64,000 nucleotides of DNA from Microbulbifer sp. MI-G. Its GTDB lineage: Bacteria > Pseudomonadota > Gammaproteobacteria > Pseudomonadales > Cellvibrionaceae. The position numbers were made by a program, and so were the translations under genes. Positions 1 through 11,429 of this stretch are shown piece by piece. Position 1 is the first letter of the stretch, and every line of letters starts with the position of its first letter. The DNA is taken from the NCBI RefSeq assembly GCF_030440425.1, contig NZ_CP098023.1, forward strand, positions 2,841,501 to 2,905,500, given 5' to 3'. A model generated the notes under the pieces. It did not search any database. It was not told the DNA's origin and saw only the letters and a list, made by a program, of their open reading frames with translations.

Positions 1-253
1 CGCTACCACCACCAGTACCGAGCAACAGATTACTCTCGGTCCAACCAAGCGCACAATTGGCCTCAGTGGTAATCCCCTCCAGTAAACAGGTTTCAATCGC
101 TGTTTTCAAAGCTGCTGTCTCCTGCATAACACGGCTAACCTGGGACTTAGCCACATAATTTTGGTATTGCGGAATGGCCACCGCAGCAAGAATGCCGATA
201 ATCGCTACGACAATCATTAATTCAATAAGAGTAAAACCCTGTTGCTTTTTCAT
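1..253 (-). CDS. pilA: Type IV pilin (PilA-like major pilin), C-terminus outside the window
   Basis: Partial gene; only the first 84 codons are present. The protein begins MKKQQG followed by [20 protein letters not shown], the classic type IV prepilin pattern: a short basic leader, cleavage after Gly6, Phe+1, Glu+5, and a hydrophobic alpha-1 helix. A Cys near residue 65 (ETCLLEG) fits a pilin globular domain. The mature pilin polymerises into the pilus fibre after PilD cleaves and methylates it. A GGAG Shine-Dalgarno sequence sits about 9 nt before the ATG. The gene is divergent from pilB-pilC-pilD and is preceded by a sigma-54-type promoter. Class identity is firm; which pilin paralogue it is cannot be settled without the C-terminus. 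Confidence 0.93.
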   Translation of the reverse strand, partial: MKKQQGFTLIELMIVVAIIGILAAVAIPQYQNYVAKSQVSRVMQETAALKTAIETCLLEGITTEANCALGWTESNLLLGTGGGS

Positions 254-623
254 TGTAACCGTCTCCATACACTTGTCTTGTAAGGTGAATCCCGTGAGGA
301 AGTCGTAAAACAATATACAAGGATTGTGCCAATTCTGACAAGCAAAAGCCTAGGGCCTTTGGCATAAATGGGATCTGTATCACTTATCCTGTCTGCGGCC
401 GTTTCTCGGTAAGCAAGAGCTGACCAGAATCAGCCGTCAGTGACAAAATTTGTCAATATTTAACGAATTGATTTTATATTTTTATCTGACGGCCAATACA
501 GCTTGGTTTGGCTGATAGGGGTTCTTTCGTTATATTTGGCCCTGACCCTTGGCCTTTTTACCCAGAAGTAGTGGGGTAAAATAGCACTCCTCTTTGTCAA
601 GGGTTCGGTAACTTTTTGCGGCG
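254..623. other. Divergent pilA-pilB intergenic region
   Basis: About 370 bp with no credible gene. It holds the pilA leader and sigma-54 site near 316-332. An AT-rich stretch at about 445-490 may contain the pilB promoter, but no clear -35/-10 pair stands out. No PilR-binding site can be named with confidence. Confidence 0.7.
316..332 (-). promoter_or_regulatory. Sigma-54 (RpoN) promoter of pilA
   Basis: On the minus strand the sequence reads TTGGCAC-AATCC-TTGTA, close to the -24/-12 consensus TGGCAC-N5-TTGCW, with T instead of C in the -12 GC. It lies about 63 bp upstream of the pilA ATG, giving a leader of roughly 50 nt. pilA transcription in Pseudomonas-type bacteria is RpoN/PilR dependent, so the site is in the expected place. 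Confidence 0.65.
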
Positions 624-2342
624 GTGTATTCCATGACAGCTCCCCCCCTCAGCGGCCTGGCCAAACGCCTGGTGGCAGACCAGATTCTCGACGCAACCAC
701 GGCTGCTGCTGCCACCCAGGCGGCGCGGCGGGAAAACCAGACCTTTGCCCAGCACGCGGTGGAGGCCAAACTGGTCAAGGCCCGCGAGCTTGCCGGGATT
801 GCCGCCCAAGCCTTTGGCACCCCCTTGTTTGAGCTTGGCAGTTACAACTTCGAGCTGATCCCCAGGGAAGTCGTCGATGAAAAACTGATCGCCAAACATT
901 TTGCCCTGCCCCTTTACCAGCGGGGCAACCGCCTGTTTGTGGCCGTGGCAGACCCCACCAACCTGGCGGGGCTGGATGAAATCAATTTCAACACCGGCCT
1001 CAGTACCGACGCGGTGCTGGTGGAGGCGGACAAGCTGGCGAAAGCCATCGAGAGTTACCTGTCCCATAACAGCGATATGGGTGCGGGCCTGGAGGGCATG
1101 GACGACGAAGCGCTGGACGCCCTGGAGGTGGGCAGCGACGAGCCGGCACAAGATGACGAAGAACCCGGCGGTGACGAGGCCCCTGTTGTACGCTTTGTGA
1201 ACAAGGTGCTTCTGGATGCGATACGCAGCGGCGCCTCGGATATTCACTTCGAGCCCTACGAAAAAACCTACCGGGTCCGCTTCCGCACCGATGGCGTACT
1301 GCACGAAGTGGCCAAACCCCCCATCCAGTTGGCACCCCGCCTCTCCGCGCGCCTGAAGGTGATGTCGAAAATGGATATCTCCGAACGGCGCGTACCCCAA
1401 GATGGGCGCATCAAGATGAAGCTGTCAAAAACCAAGGCCATCGATTTCCGCGTCAACAGCCTGCCCACCCTGTGGGGGGAAAAGATCGTGCTGCGGATTC
1501 TGGACCCCTCTTCCGCCCAGTTGGGTATCGATGCACTGGGCTATGAAGAGGAGCAAAAACAACTGTATATGGACGCCCTGGCCCAGCCCCAGGGCATGAT
1601 CCTGGTGACCGGCCCCACCGGTTCCGGCAAAACCGTGTCCCTCTACACCGGGCTCAATATTCTCAACACCCCGGAACGCAATATCTCCACCGCGGAAGAC
1701 CCGGTGGAAATCAACCTGGAGGGGGTCAACCAGGTGAATGTCTCCGCCAAGGTGGGACTGGACTTTGCCGAGGCCCTGCGCTCCTTCCTGCGCCAGGACC
1801 CGGACATCGTGATGGTAGGGGAGATCCGCGACCTGGAGACCGCCGAGATTGCCATCAAGGCCGCACAGACCGGGCACCTGGTGTTGTCCACCCTGCACAC
1901 CAACTCGGCCCCGGAAACCCTCACGCGCTTGATGAATATGGGTGTGCCCACCTTTAATATCGCCACCTCGGTGAGTGTGATTATCGCCCAGCGATTGGCA
2001 CGGCGGCTGTGCAATGAGTGCAAAAAACCCGTCACACTGCCACATGAGGTACTGTCGGCAGAGGGCTTTGCCGCAGTGACCCTCCCCAAAAACACCTGGA
2101 CGCTGTTCCAGCCGGTGGGTTGCGAGCACTGCTCCAAAGGCTACAAGGGACGCGTGGGGGTGTATGAAGTGGTTCGCATTACCGATGGCATCTCCAGAAT
2201 TATAATGGAGGGCGGCAACTCGATTCAGATTGCCGACCAGGCCCGCGAGGAGGGCTTCAACAACCTGAGGACCTCGGCTTTGCGCAAAGTGGTCATGGGC
2301 ATTACCAGCCTGGAGGAGGCCAACCGGGTGACCAAGGATTAA
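624..2342 (+). CDS. pilB: Type IV pilus assembly ATPase PilB
   Basis: A 572-residue hexameric secretion-type ATPase that powers pilus extension at the inner membrane. The N-terminal third is an MshEN/T2SSE-N domain (around residues 30-140), followed by a short acidic linker and the GspE/PilB ATPase core. Visible motifs are Walker A GPTGSGKT near residue 330, an Asp box (LRQDPDIVMVGEIRD) and the zinc-binding CxxC pairs CNEC and CEHC near residues 465-510. It is followed by pilC and pilD as in Pseudomonas. The GTG at 624 is the longest start; the ATG at 633 (MTAPPLSG) is equally plausible because neither has a strong Shine-Dalgarno sequence. Confidence 0.95.
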   Translation: MYSMTAPPLSGLAKRLVADQILDATTAAAATQAARRENQTFAQHAVEAKLVKARELAGIAAQAFGTPLFELGSYNFELIPREVVDEKLIAKHFALPLYQRGNRLFVAVADPTNLAGLDEINFNTGLSTDAVLVEADKLAKAIESYLSHNSDMGAGLEGMDDEALDALEVGSDEPAQDDEEPGGDEAPVVRFVNKVLLDAIRSGASDIHFEPYEKTYRVRFRTDGVLHEVAKPPIQLAPRLSARLKVMSKMDISERRVPQDGRIKMKLSKTKAIDFRVNSLPTLWGEKIVLRILDPSSAQLGIDALGYEEEQKQLYMDALAQPQGMILVTGPTGSGKTVSLYTGLNILNTPERNISTAEDPVEINLEGVNQVNVSAKVGLDFAEALRSFLRQDPDIVMVGEIRDLETAEIAIKAAQTGHLVLSTLHTNSAPETLTRLMNMGVPTFNIATSVSVIIAQRLARRLCNECKKPVTLPHEVLSAEGFAAVTLPKNTWTLFQPVGCEHCSKGYKGRVGVYEVVRITDGISRIIMEGGNSIQIADQAREEGFNNLRTSALRKVVMGITSLEEANRVTKD

Positions 2343-2493
2343 ATGTCCCCCTATTGTATCTTCTGCCCCAAAGAGAGCTGGATAAGTTACAGTATAAAAC
2401 TGGATGCCCTGGCCACTCACGCCAAGCCAGCAACTGCACAAGTGTGCCGGAATTTTGATTGCCACAGTGAAATAACAAGCAGGAATAGCATTT

Positions 2494-3708
2494 ATGGCCA
2501 ACGCCACAGCGGTCGCCTACCTCTATAAAGGCGTGGATAGCAAAGGGGCCAAGGTCCAGGGGGAGATCAGCGGCACCAGCGCGGCGCTGGTCAAGGCGCA
2601 ATTGCGCAAGCAGGGCATTATCGCCAACCGCGTGCAGAAGAAACCGAAACCACTGTTCGGCGGCGGCAAGAAAAAAGTCAAGCCCGCGGATATCGCCCTG
2701 TTTACCCGCCAGATGGCTACCATGATGAAAGCAGGGGTGCCGTTGGTCCAGAGCTTTGAGATCGTCGCCGATGGCCTGGATAACCAAGGCTTGAAAGAAC
2801 TGATCTACAAGATTCGAGACGATGTGGCCTCGGGCACCGCCTTTGCCGATGCACTCCGTAAACACCCTCTTCATTTTGATAACCTATTTTGCAATCTTGT
2901 CGCTTCTGGTGAACAATCCGGTGCTCTGGAGACAATGCTGGATCGTATTGCCACCTATAAAGAAAAAACTGAGTCTTTGAAAGCAAAAATCAAAAAGGCA
3001 ATGACCTACCCCATTGCTGTTATTGTGATAGCAATTATTGTCACTTCAATTCTATTAATCAAAGTAGTCCCACAATTTGCCGAAACCTTTTCTGGTTTTG
3101 GAGCCGACCTTCCCGCCTTTACTCTTTTAGTCGTAAGCATATCCGAGTGGATGCAAGCAAACTGGTTCTTTGCTTTACTTGTGACAGTTGGTCTTATAGG
3201 TGGATTAATTGAAGCCAAAAAACGCAACAAACGCATCGCAGAAGCTTTTGACAGGCTTGTGCTCAAGCTGCCCATATTAGGCAATATCACATATAACTCT
3301 ATTGCCGCTCGGTTTGCCCGTACCATGTCAACCACCTTTGCCGCCGGTGTCCCTCTAATTGATGCGCTTAAGTCCGTTGCTGGAGCAACGGGAAATTCTA
3401 TTTATGAGGAAGCAACGCTCAAAATCAGGGATTCTGTTGCCACTGGTATCCCCCTCAACGCTGCCATGCGCGAGTCTGGCCTTTACCCAGTTATGTTAGT
3501 TCAGATGACAGCGATTGGTGAAGAGTCTGGTGCTCTAGACGAAATGCTTTCTAAAGCCGCTGACTTTTATGAAGAAGCCGTAGACAATTTGATTGACAAC
3601 CTCACCACCCTCCTTGAACCTATGATCATGGCAGTTCTTGGAGTGCTGGTCGGTGGTCTGATGGTTGCCATGTACCTTCCAATTTTCAATCTTGGAAATG
3701 TAATTTAA
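2494..3708 (+). CDS. pilC: Type IV pilus inner-membrane platform protein PilC
   Basis: A 404-residue polytopic platform protein that couples PilB to pilin assembly. Two GspF domains are visible (about residues 70-195 and 275-395), each with the FxRQMxTMxxAGVPL or FARTMSTTFAAGVPL type signature, and three hydrophobic segments. Length is normal for the family. A 151-bp gap separates it from pilB, wider than usual. Base composition changes within the gene: the first ~120 codons are about 60% GC like the neighbours, whereas from about 2860 to the stop GC falls to about 33-50% in sampled lines. pilD returns to high GC. This suggests that the 3' two-thirds were replaced by recombination. Confidence 0.95.
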   Translation: MANATAVAYLYKGVDSKGAKVQGEISGTSAALVKAQLRKQGIIANRVQKKPKPLFGGGKKKVKPADIALFTRQMATMMKAGVPLVQSFEIVADGLDNQGLKELIYKIRDDVASGTAFADALRKHPLHFDNLFCNLVASGEQSGALETMLDRIATYKEKTESLKAKIKKAMTYPIAVIVIAIIVTSILLIKVVPQFAETFSGFGADLPAFTLLVVSISEWMQANWFFALLVTVGLIGGLIEAKKRNKRIAEAFDRLVLKLPILGNITYNSIAARFARTMSTTFAAGVPLIDALKSVAGATGNSIYEEATLKIRDSVATGIPLNAAMRESGLYPVMLVQMTAIGEESGALDEMLSKAADFYEEAVDNLIDNLTTLLEPMIMAVLGVLVGGLMVAMYLPIFNLGNVI

Positions 3709-3728
3709 GGATAGATAGGTAACACACC

Positions 3729-4601
3729 TTGGTAAATAATATAGCACTGCTCATAAGCAGCGCTTTTCTTCTCGGCCTGTTGATCGGCAGTTTTCTCAAT
3801 GTGGTGATTCTCCGCCTGCCCGAGATGATGGAACGGGACTACAAGCGGGAGTGTTTTCGCTACTTTGATATCCAGTTGGATGCTGCGGAGCAGAAAGCCC
3901 TCGCCGCTCCATTCAATCTGATGCAGCCCCGTTCCCGCTGTCCCCACTGCCGAGCGGAAATCAAACCCTGGCAAAACGTCCCGGTGATCAGCTATCTGCT
4001 TCTGCGCGGCCGCTGCGCCGCCTGCGGTGCTGGCATTTCCGTCCGCTATCCCCTGGTGGAGCTGGTCACCGGGGTCCTGACTGCGGTTGTGGTCTGGCAG
4101 CTGGGCTTTACCTGGCAGGCCCTGGCGGGCTGTGGGTTGACCTGGGCCCTGGTGGCCCTGACCGCTATCGACTTCGACAAGCAACTGCTGCCTGACAGTA
4201 TTACCCTGCCGTTGCTGTGGGCCGGGCTGCTGATCAACCTCCAGAGCCTGTTTGTGCCCCTGGAAGATGCGGTGATCGGGGCCGCGGCGGGCTACGGCGC
4301 CCTGTGGCTGGTGTTTCACGGCTTCAGGCTGGTCACCGGCAAGGAGGGCATGGGCGCCGGGGACTTCAAGATCTTGGCCGCCATCGGGGCCTGGTTTGGC
4401 TGGCAGGTGCTGCCCATGGTGATCCTGCTCTCGGCAGCGGTGGGCGCTGTAGTCGGGATCACCTGGAGCCTGGTGGCGGGGCGCGACCGCAACCTGCCCA
4501 TGGCCTTTGGCCCCTACCTGGCCGGCGCCGGCTGGATTGCCATGCTGTGGGGGGAGCGGATACTGCACTGGTACCTGAACTTTGCCGGCCTCGACCACTG
4601 A
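3729..4601 (+). CDS. pilD: Prepilin leader peptidase / N-methyltransferase PilD
   Basis: A 290-residue polytopic A24 aspartic peptidase that cleaves type IV prepilins after Gly and methylates the new N-terminal Phe. The N-terminal DUF2123-type domain carries the zinc-site pairs CPHC and CAAC (about residues 75-102). The catalytic Asp residues lie in TAIDFDKQLLPD and the GxGD signature GAGDFK. Several hydrophobic segments follow. The only start in frame near pilC is TTG at 3729, so a non-ATG start is used. It follows pilC by 20 bp and is likely cotranscribed; coaE comes next, as in Pseudomonas and E. coli hof/ppd clusters. Confidence 0.95.
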   Translation: MVNNIALLISSAFLLGLLIGSFLNVVILRLPEMMERDYKRECFRYFDIQLDAAEQKALAAPFNLMQPRSRCPHCRAEIKPWQNVPVISYLLLRGRCAACGAGISVRYPLVELVTGVLTAVVVWQLGFTWQALAGCGLTWALVALTAIDFDKQLLPDSITLPLLWAGLLINLQSLFVPLEDAVIGAAAGYGALWLVFHGFRLVTGKEGMGAGDFKILAAIGAWFGWQVLPMVILLSAAVGAVVGITWSLVAGRDRNLPMAFGPYLAGAGWIAMLWGERILHWYLNFAGLDH

Positions 4602-4676
4602 TGCCCCTGTGCCCTTGGGCAGACCCGACAACTTGCCGTACACTGGGCTCCGGGTTTCACCAGGGGAGACAATACC

Positions 4677-5279
4677 TTGTTTAGGGTTGGCCTGACCGGT
4701 GGTATCGGCAGTGGCAAGTCGGCCGCTGCCGGGTGCTTCCGCGCATTGGGTATTCCTGTTGTGGATGCGGACTGGGCCGCACGGGTGGTGGTGCAGCCGG
4801 GCCAACCGGCCCTGGAGGAGATCGCCCGGCACTTTGGTGGCGCCATACTGCTTGAAAACGGCGCCCTGGACCGGGCCGCACTGCGTACCCGGGTATTTGA
4901 CGATCCCGCCGAGCGGGCCTGGCTGGAGCAGTTGCTGCATCCGTTGATCCGGGAGGAAATCAGCACCGCACTCAATCGGAGCCCGGGGCCCTACGCCATT
5001 CTGGAATCCCCCCTGCTGATAGAGTCGGGCCAGGATCAGCTGGTAGACCGGATCTGTGTGATCGACCTGCCCGAATCCCTGCAGATTGCCCGCGCCTGCG
5101 CCAGGGACAGTTGTTCCGGGGCACATGTCAGCAAGGTCATGGCAGCGCAGCTGAGCCGGGAGCAGCGCCTGGCACAAGCCGACGATGTACTGGACAATGC
5201 AGCCGGTTTGGCGGCATTGCAGGCCCAGGTGGAAACTCTGCACAACCGCTATCTGCAATTGGCCGCTGCCACACCCTAA
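4677..5279 (+). CDS. coaE: Dephospho-CoA kinase
   Basis: A 200-residue P-loop kinase for the last step of coenzyme A synthesis (phosphorylation of the 3'-OH of dephospho-CoA). The N-terminus holds the P-loop [13 protein letters not shown] and the following [19 protein letters not shown] region typical of Coa[10 protein letters not shown] and the [14 protein letters not shown] strand complete the fold. The start is TTG at 4677, supported by an AGGGGAG Shine-Dalgarno sequence about 9 nt upstream. It lies between pilD and yacG, a conserved gammaproteobacterial order. Confidence 0.95.
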   Translation: MFRVGLTGGIGSGKSAAAGCFRALGIPVVDADWAARVVVQPGQPALEEIARHFGGAILLENGALDRAALRTRVFDDPAERAWLEQLLHPLIREEISTALNRSPGPYAILESPLLIESGQDQLVDRICVIDLPESLQIARACARDSCSGAHVSKVMAAQLSREQRLAQADDVLDNAAGLAALQAQVETLHNRYLQLAAATP

Positions 5280-5335
5280 CTACCGGGGCGCACATTCAGA
5301 TGACCAGCCCACCAATTACCGGTATCCTAGTCTCC

Positions 5336-5551
5336 ATGAACAAACGCAAAGCCGCCCCCACCTGTAACTGCCCCACCTGCAAGACACCCATCGCGTGGAG
5401 TGACCGGTTTCCTTTCAGGCCGTTTTGCAGCGAGCGCTGCAAGTTGATCGACCTGGGCGAATGGGCCAGTGAAGGGCACAGGATAGCGGGCGAACCGGTC
5501 TGCGGCGAGGTGCCGGGGGCCGGACCAGGCCCGGACCAACCCAGGCACTAG
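5336..5551 (+). CDS. yacG: DNA gyrase inhibitor YacG (zinc protein)
   Basis: A small protein of 71 residues. It carries the YacG zinc site as CPTC at about residues 14-17 and the pair CSERC about 20 residues later, with the signature [20 protein letters not shown]. YacG binds GyrB and inhibits gyrase in E. coli. The ATG at 5336 gives the standard N-terminus ([15 protein letters not shown]). It directly follows coaE, its usual partner, and is convergent with mutT. The C-terminal 20 residues are low-complexity Gly/Pro. Confidence 0.92.
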   Translation: MNKRKAAPTCNCPTCKTPIAWSDRFPFRPFCSERCKLIDLGEWASEGHRIAGEPVCGEVPGAGPGPDQPRH

Positions 5552-5582
5552 CCAAGTACAAGCTGGTTCACAAGCGGCTGGA

Positions 5583-6008
5583 TTACCGTCCCCGGGCGCT
5601 GTGTGCCGTACCTGGTCGCGCCCTTTTGAGCGCAGTGATTATTCCCCGATTGGCATCGGGAAAGTGGTACTGGTCCAGTGCCCGCAATGCCACCCAGGCA
5701 ATCTCCTGGCCCTCCCGGCCCTCAGCCTGGCCGGAAAACGCCGTGACCTGCCAGGTATCCAGCAACACGGTTTTTTCCCGGTAGGCATGGCGGATGGCCA
5801 CCAGCGGCTCCAGTGTGCGCACTGCGATGGCCACTTCCTCGCGCAGTTCGCGGCAAAGGGCCTGCTGGACACTTTCCCCCGCTTCCACCTTGCCTCCGGG
5901 AAATTCCCAGCACCCTCCCATATGCTGGTGCCGGAGGCGGCGGGCGATCAGGATTTTGCCGTCGCTGCGCACCACCACCCCAACGGCAACATGCACGGTT
6001 TCCTCCAC
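5583..6008 (-). CDS. mutT: 8-oxo-dGTP diphosphatase MutT
   Basis: A 141-residue Nudix hydrolase that removes 8-oxo-dGTP from the nucleotide pool. The Nudix box is visible as GGKVEAGE...RELREEVAI. It fits GX5EX7REUXEE, but the usual Gly of the EExGU end is Ala. Upstream, VAVGVVVRSDGKILIARR is the typical MutT first strand. The start is GTG at 6008 with GAGGAG 5 nt upstream. It lies 9 bp after argJ, in the conserved secA-argJ-mutT order. The 15-residue C-terminal extension is poorly conserved. Confidence 0.92.
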   Translation of the reverse strand: MEETVHVAVGVVVRSDGKILIARRLRHQHMGGCWEFPGGKVEAGESVQQALCRELREEVAIAVRTLEPLVAIRHAYREKTVLLDTWQVTAFSGQAEGREGQEIAWVALRALDQYHFPDANRGIITALKRARPGTAHSARGR

Positions 6009-6017
6009 GGTGACTCC

Positions 6018-7219
6018 TCAGGACCGGTATTCGGCATTGATGGTGACATACCCGTGGGAGAAGTCACAGGTCCAGATATGCTCACTGCAGTGGCCGCGGC
6101 CCAGTGCAATATGGATGGTAAAGGCCGCTTTGGCGAACACCGCCGCGCCCTGGGCCTCCCGGTAGCCAGGGCGCGGCTGCCAGCCTCCACCACCGCTACC
6201 TCGTCCAGGGAGATATGCACCCGCCGGGTATCCAATCCGCCCCGTATGCCATTGCCAATGGCCATCACCAGCCGCCCCCAGTTCGGGTCCGAGGCGTAGA
6301 GGGCGGTTTTGACCAGCGGCGAGCGGCCCACGGCAAAGGCTACCGCCAGGGCCTCCTCGGGGCTTTTCGCCTCCGTCACCTGCACGGTGACAAACTTGCT
6401 GGCCCCCTCTCCGTCTTGCACGATCGCCTGGGCGAGGGCGATATGGACCTCTGTGATGGCCTGGCGCAGGGCGCGATAACCCGCATCCCCGGGTGTTATA
6501 TCCGGCCCGCCCGCCGCACCCGTGGCAATCAGGACACAGGCATCGTTGGTGGAGGTATCCCCGTCCACACAGATGCGATTGAAGGAAGCCCCCACCGCCT
6601 CTTTCGCCAGAGTATCCAGCAAGGACTGGGCAATGGCGGCATCGGTGGCGACATAGGCGAGCATGGTGGCCATATTCGGCTGGATCATACCGGCACCCTT
6701 GGCGATGCCGGTAACGGTAAGCTGCTCACCGTTGATCTCCAGGGTGCGGCTGGCAGTTTTGGCGCGAGTGTCGGTGGTGAGGATTGCCTGTGCGGCGCAA
6801 TCCCAGCCCCGCTGGCACAACTGCGCGGCGGCTGGGGGAATAGCGTCCAGCAGTTTCTGCAGCGGCAGGTGCTCGCCGATGACGCCGGTGCTAAAAGGCA
6901 GAACCTGTTCCGGGCGCACGGCCAGGGTCTCGGCCACGGCGGCACAGCAGGCCCGTGCATCCTTGAGCCCGCGCGCCCCGGTGGCGGCATTGGCGCTGCC
7001 GGCATTCACCAGCAGGGCGCGAATCCGCCCCCGGCGGAGGTGTTCCCTGGCCACCACCACCGGCGCTGCAGCAAAGGGATTTTGTGTAAACACAGCAGAG
7101 ACAGCGGCGCCTTTGTCAATTTCGACCAGCAACAGGTCATCGCGCTGCCAGTCTTGGAGACTGGCGGGGACGCTGGCAAGGCGTACCCCCTTCACGGGGG
7201 GCAGTGGTGATTGGGCCAT
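6018..7219 (-). pseudogene. argJ: Glutamate N-acetyltransferase / amino-acid acetyltransferase ArgJ, with an apparent one-base frameshift
   Basis: ArgJ transfers acetyl groups from N-acetylornithine to glutamate in arginine synthesis and cleaves itself at an internal Thr. The site is visible in KGAGMIQPNMATML. The reading frame runs well from the ATG at 7219 (MAQSPLPPVKGVRL) to RRVHISLDEVAVVEAGSRA, then breaks near 6170. The expected C-terminus (YREAQGAAVFAKAAFTIH ... WTCDFSHGYVTINAEYRS, stop at 6018-6020) is in the neighbouring frame. Adding one C to the CCC run at 6169-6171 (GGG on plus) restores a 400-residue protein, the normal ArgJ length. Either the gene is newly broken or the base is a sequencing error; the latter seems likelier for a biosynthetic gene whose downstream frame is fully conserved. 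Confidence 0.88.
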
Positions 7220-7378
7220 GGCGGTCACACTCGCGGGCTGCCCCGGCGCAGGGCTTGCAGGGCCTGGTCGGGGCATAAAAAGCAACATTATCAAAGTGAT
7301 CCGGGCGTCTGACAAGCCCTTTCCGATTTTTTCTGCGGTATACAGGTTTCATTCCGCAGATTATGCTTTCCTGATTGC

Positions 7379-7411
7379 CAAAAAACCCCCCTGCAATTGG
7401 CAGGGGGTTTT
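7379..7411 (-). terminator. Rho-independent terminator downstream of secA
   Basis: A perfect 8-bp GC stem (CCCCCTGC/GCAGGGGG, arms 7387-7394 and 7400-7407, 5-nt loop) is followed on the minus strand by a run of T. It lies between the secA stop and argJ. A shorter T-run on the plus side could make it bidirectional. Confidence 0.85.
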
Positions 7412-7443
7412 CACTGGCTTGCCAGATGCTCTCATCCACGGGA

Positions 7444-10185
<2,742 letters not shown>

Positions 10186-10293
10186 TGTCTTGAAACCACT
10201 TATCTTATGTGCACTGTCAGTGCGAATGCTGGGCAGTGTGCTGCACCGACGCTCCTTTATGCGAGGGGTGCAAGTAAACAGGAAGGCGCTGAT

Positions 10294-10321
10294 GCTGGCA
10301 ACTCCGATGCCGGTTGCCAGC
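10294..10321 (-). other. Inverted repeat between the M23 gene and secA
   Basis: A perfect 9-bp inverted repeat, GCTGGCAAC/GTTGCCAGC, with a 10-nt loop. There is no T-run on either side, so it is not a typical terminator. It could be an mRNA-stabilising or attenuating hairpin in the secA leader. Function unknown. Confidence 0.45.
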
Positions 10322-10347
10322 GCTTGCGCGTATGGGAAGCGTAGTTG

Positions 10348-11283
10348 CTATCTGCCGGTGCGACGGATATAGCTGGCCGGGTCGACGGCGCGATTGTTCT
10401 TGAAGATTTCGAAGTGTACATGGGGGCCGGTAGAGCGCCCGCTGGAACCCATCTGGGCAATGACCTGCCCTTTTCTCACCACGTCCCCAAGGCCAACCTT
10501 GAGGGCGCTGTTGTGGCCGTAGCGGGTTGAATAGCCATTGCCGTGATTGATTTCCACCAACTGGCCATAGCCGTGCCGTTCATCGGCCCAGGTCACCACA
10601 CCGGCGGCGACGGAGACCACATCGGAGCCCATTTTGCCGGCAAAATCCACTCCCTTGTGCCAGGTGCGGCGCCCGGTGAAGGGGTCCGTGCGATAACCGT
10701 AGCGGGAAGACATCCACCCCTTGGTAATCGGGCGCCCGGCAATAAACTGCTCGTCCTCGAGCTTGAGGTTCGCCATCAGGGACTCGAGCATCTCGAGCTG
10801 CATCTGCCGGTCATCAATCTGCTGCGACAGATCATCGATTACATCGAGGAATCCGGGGGACTGGTAGGGCAGTTCGGAGGCACCGGCTACCTGGGGGTCT
10901 TCCGGACCGCCGAGCGCCGGAGGGGTGCCGAACTGAAATTCCCCCTCATCCAGGTTGGCGGCGGCGGTGAGGCGCTCACCCAGCGCATCGAGACGGGTGA
11001 GGCGCGCCTGCAACTCCGCCAGTTTTACCGTCAGCGCCACCAGCTGCTCCCGCGCCGCCCGGTCGGCCGCCCCGATTTCCTCCTGCTGCTTGCGCAGGGC
11101 CCGCTCCCACGCCTTGGCAGTGCGCGCATCGAACAGGTCGGTCTCCACCACCGACAGATTTGTGCCAAGCAAAAAGGCACCCACCGGGAGACCGAGCAAG
11201 CACAGCCCCAGCAGCGCTTTACTCAAGCCACCAAAATTGAAGCTGCGGGTTGCGCCGCGTTCGTTGACGAGAATGATTTTCAT
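10348..11283 (-). CDS. M23 family peptidase (LytM/EnvC-like murein hydrolase), membrane-anchored
   Basis: A 311-residue protein with an N-terminal transmembrane anchor (LSKALLGLCLLGLPVGAFLL, residues ~20-40) and a coiled-coil region (~residues 55-180, rich in E, Q, L, R). A C-terminal M23/LytM domain follows (~195-305). The zinc ligands look intact: WHKGVDF carries the HxxxD pair, and TGPHVHFEIF carries the HxH pair. It is therefore probably an active endopeptidase on peptidoglycan cross-links. The coiled coil plus LytM layout resembles Pseudomonas M23 proteins encoded next to secA. The start MKIILVNERG is the only good one. Confidence 0.9.
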   Translation of the reverse strand: MKIILVNERGATRSFNFGGLSKALLGLCLLGLPVGAFLLGTNLSVVETDLFDARTAKAWERALRKQQEEIGAADRAAREQLVALTVKLAELQARLTRLDALGERLTAAANLDEGEFQFGTPPALGGPEDPQVAGASELPYQSPGFLDVIDDLSQQIDDRQMQLEMLESLMANLKLEDEQFIAGRPITKGWMSSRYGYRTDPFTGRRTWHKGVDFAGKMGSDVVSVAAGVVTWADERHGYGQLVEINHGNGYSTRYGHNSALKVGLGDVVRKGQVIAQMGSSGRSTGPHVHFEIFKNNRAVDPASYIRRTGR

Positions 11284-11387
11284 AGCAAGCGGGGGAAAGT
11301 CGACATTCTATAGTTTTGATTATCCCTGCCAGGAATCCCGGCACTGCGGCGCACAGCGCGCCAATCACCGGTTGTGCAGCTGCCGCC

Positions 11388-11418
11388 AAAAGAGAAGCGG
11401 CTCTATCATGCCCGCTTC
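11388..11418 (-). terminator. Rho-independent terminator after lpxC
   Basis: On the minus strand GAAGCGG and CCGCTTC (arms at 11412-11418 and 11394-11400) pair around an 11-nt loop and are followed by TCTTTT. It begins about 12 bp past the lpxC stop. It would end the mra/dcw-lpxC transcription run before the M23-secA unit. Confidence 0.7.
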
Positions 11419-11429
11419 CCGCCGGGGGA

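Noticed and set aside
597..1400. Long open frame on the minus strand inside pilB
   Set aside because: It is the antisense shadow of a highly conserved PilB; its residues (many His/Gly/Gln) are not protein-like and it has no RBS.
3705..5258. 517-codon open frame on the minus strand across pilD and coaE
   Set aside because: Both plus-strand genes are clearly recognised; the antisense translation is Gly/Gln/Pro-rich noise.
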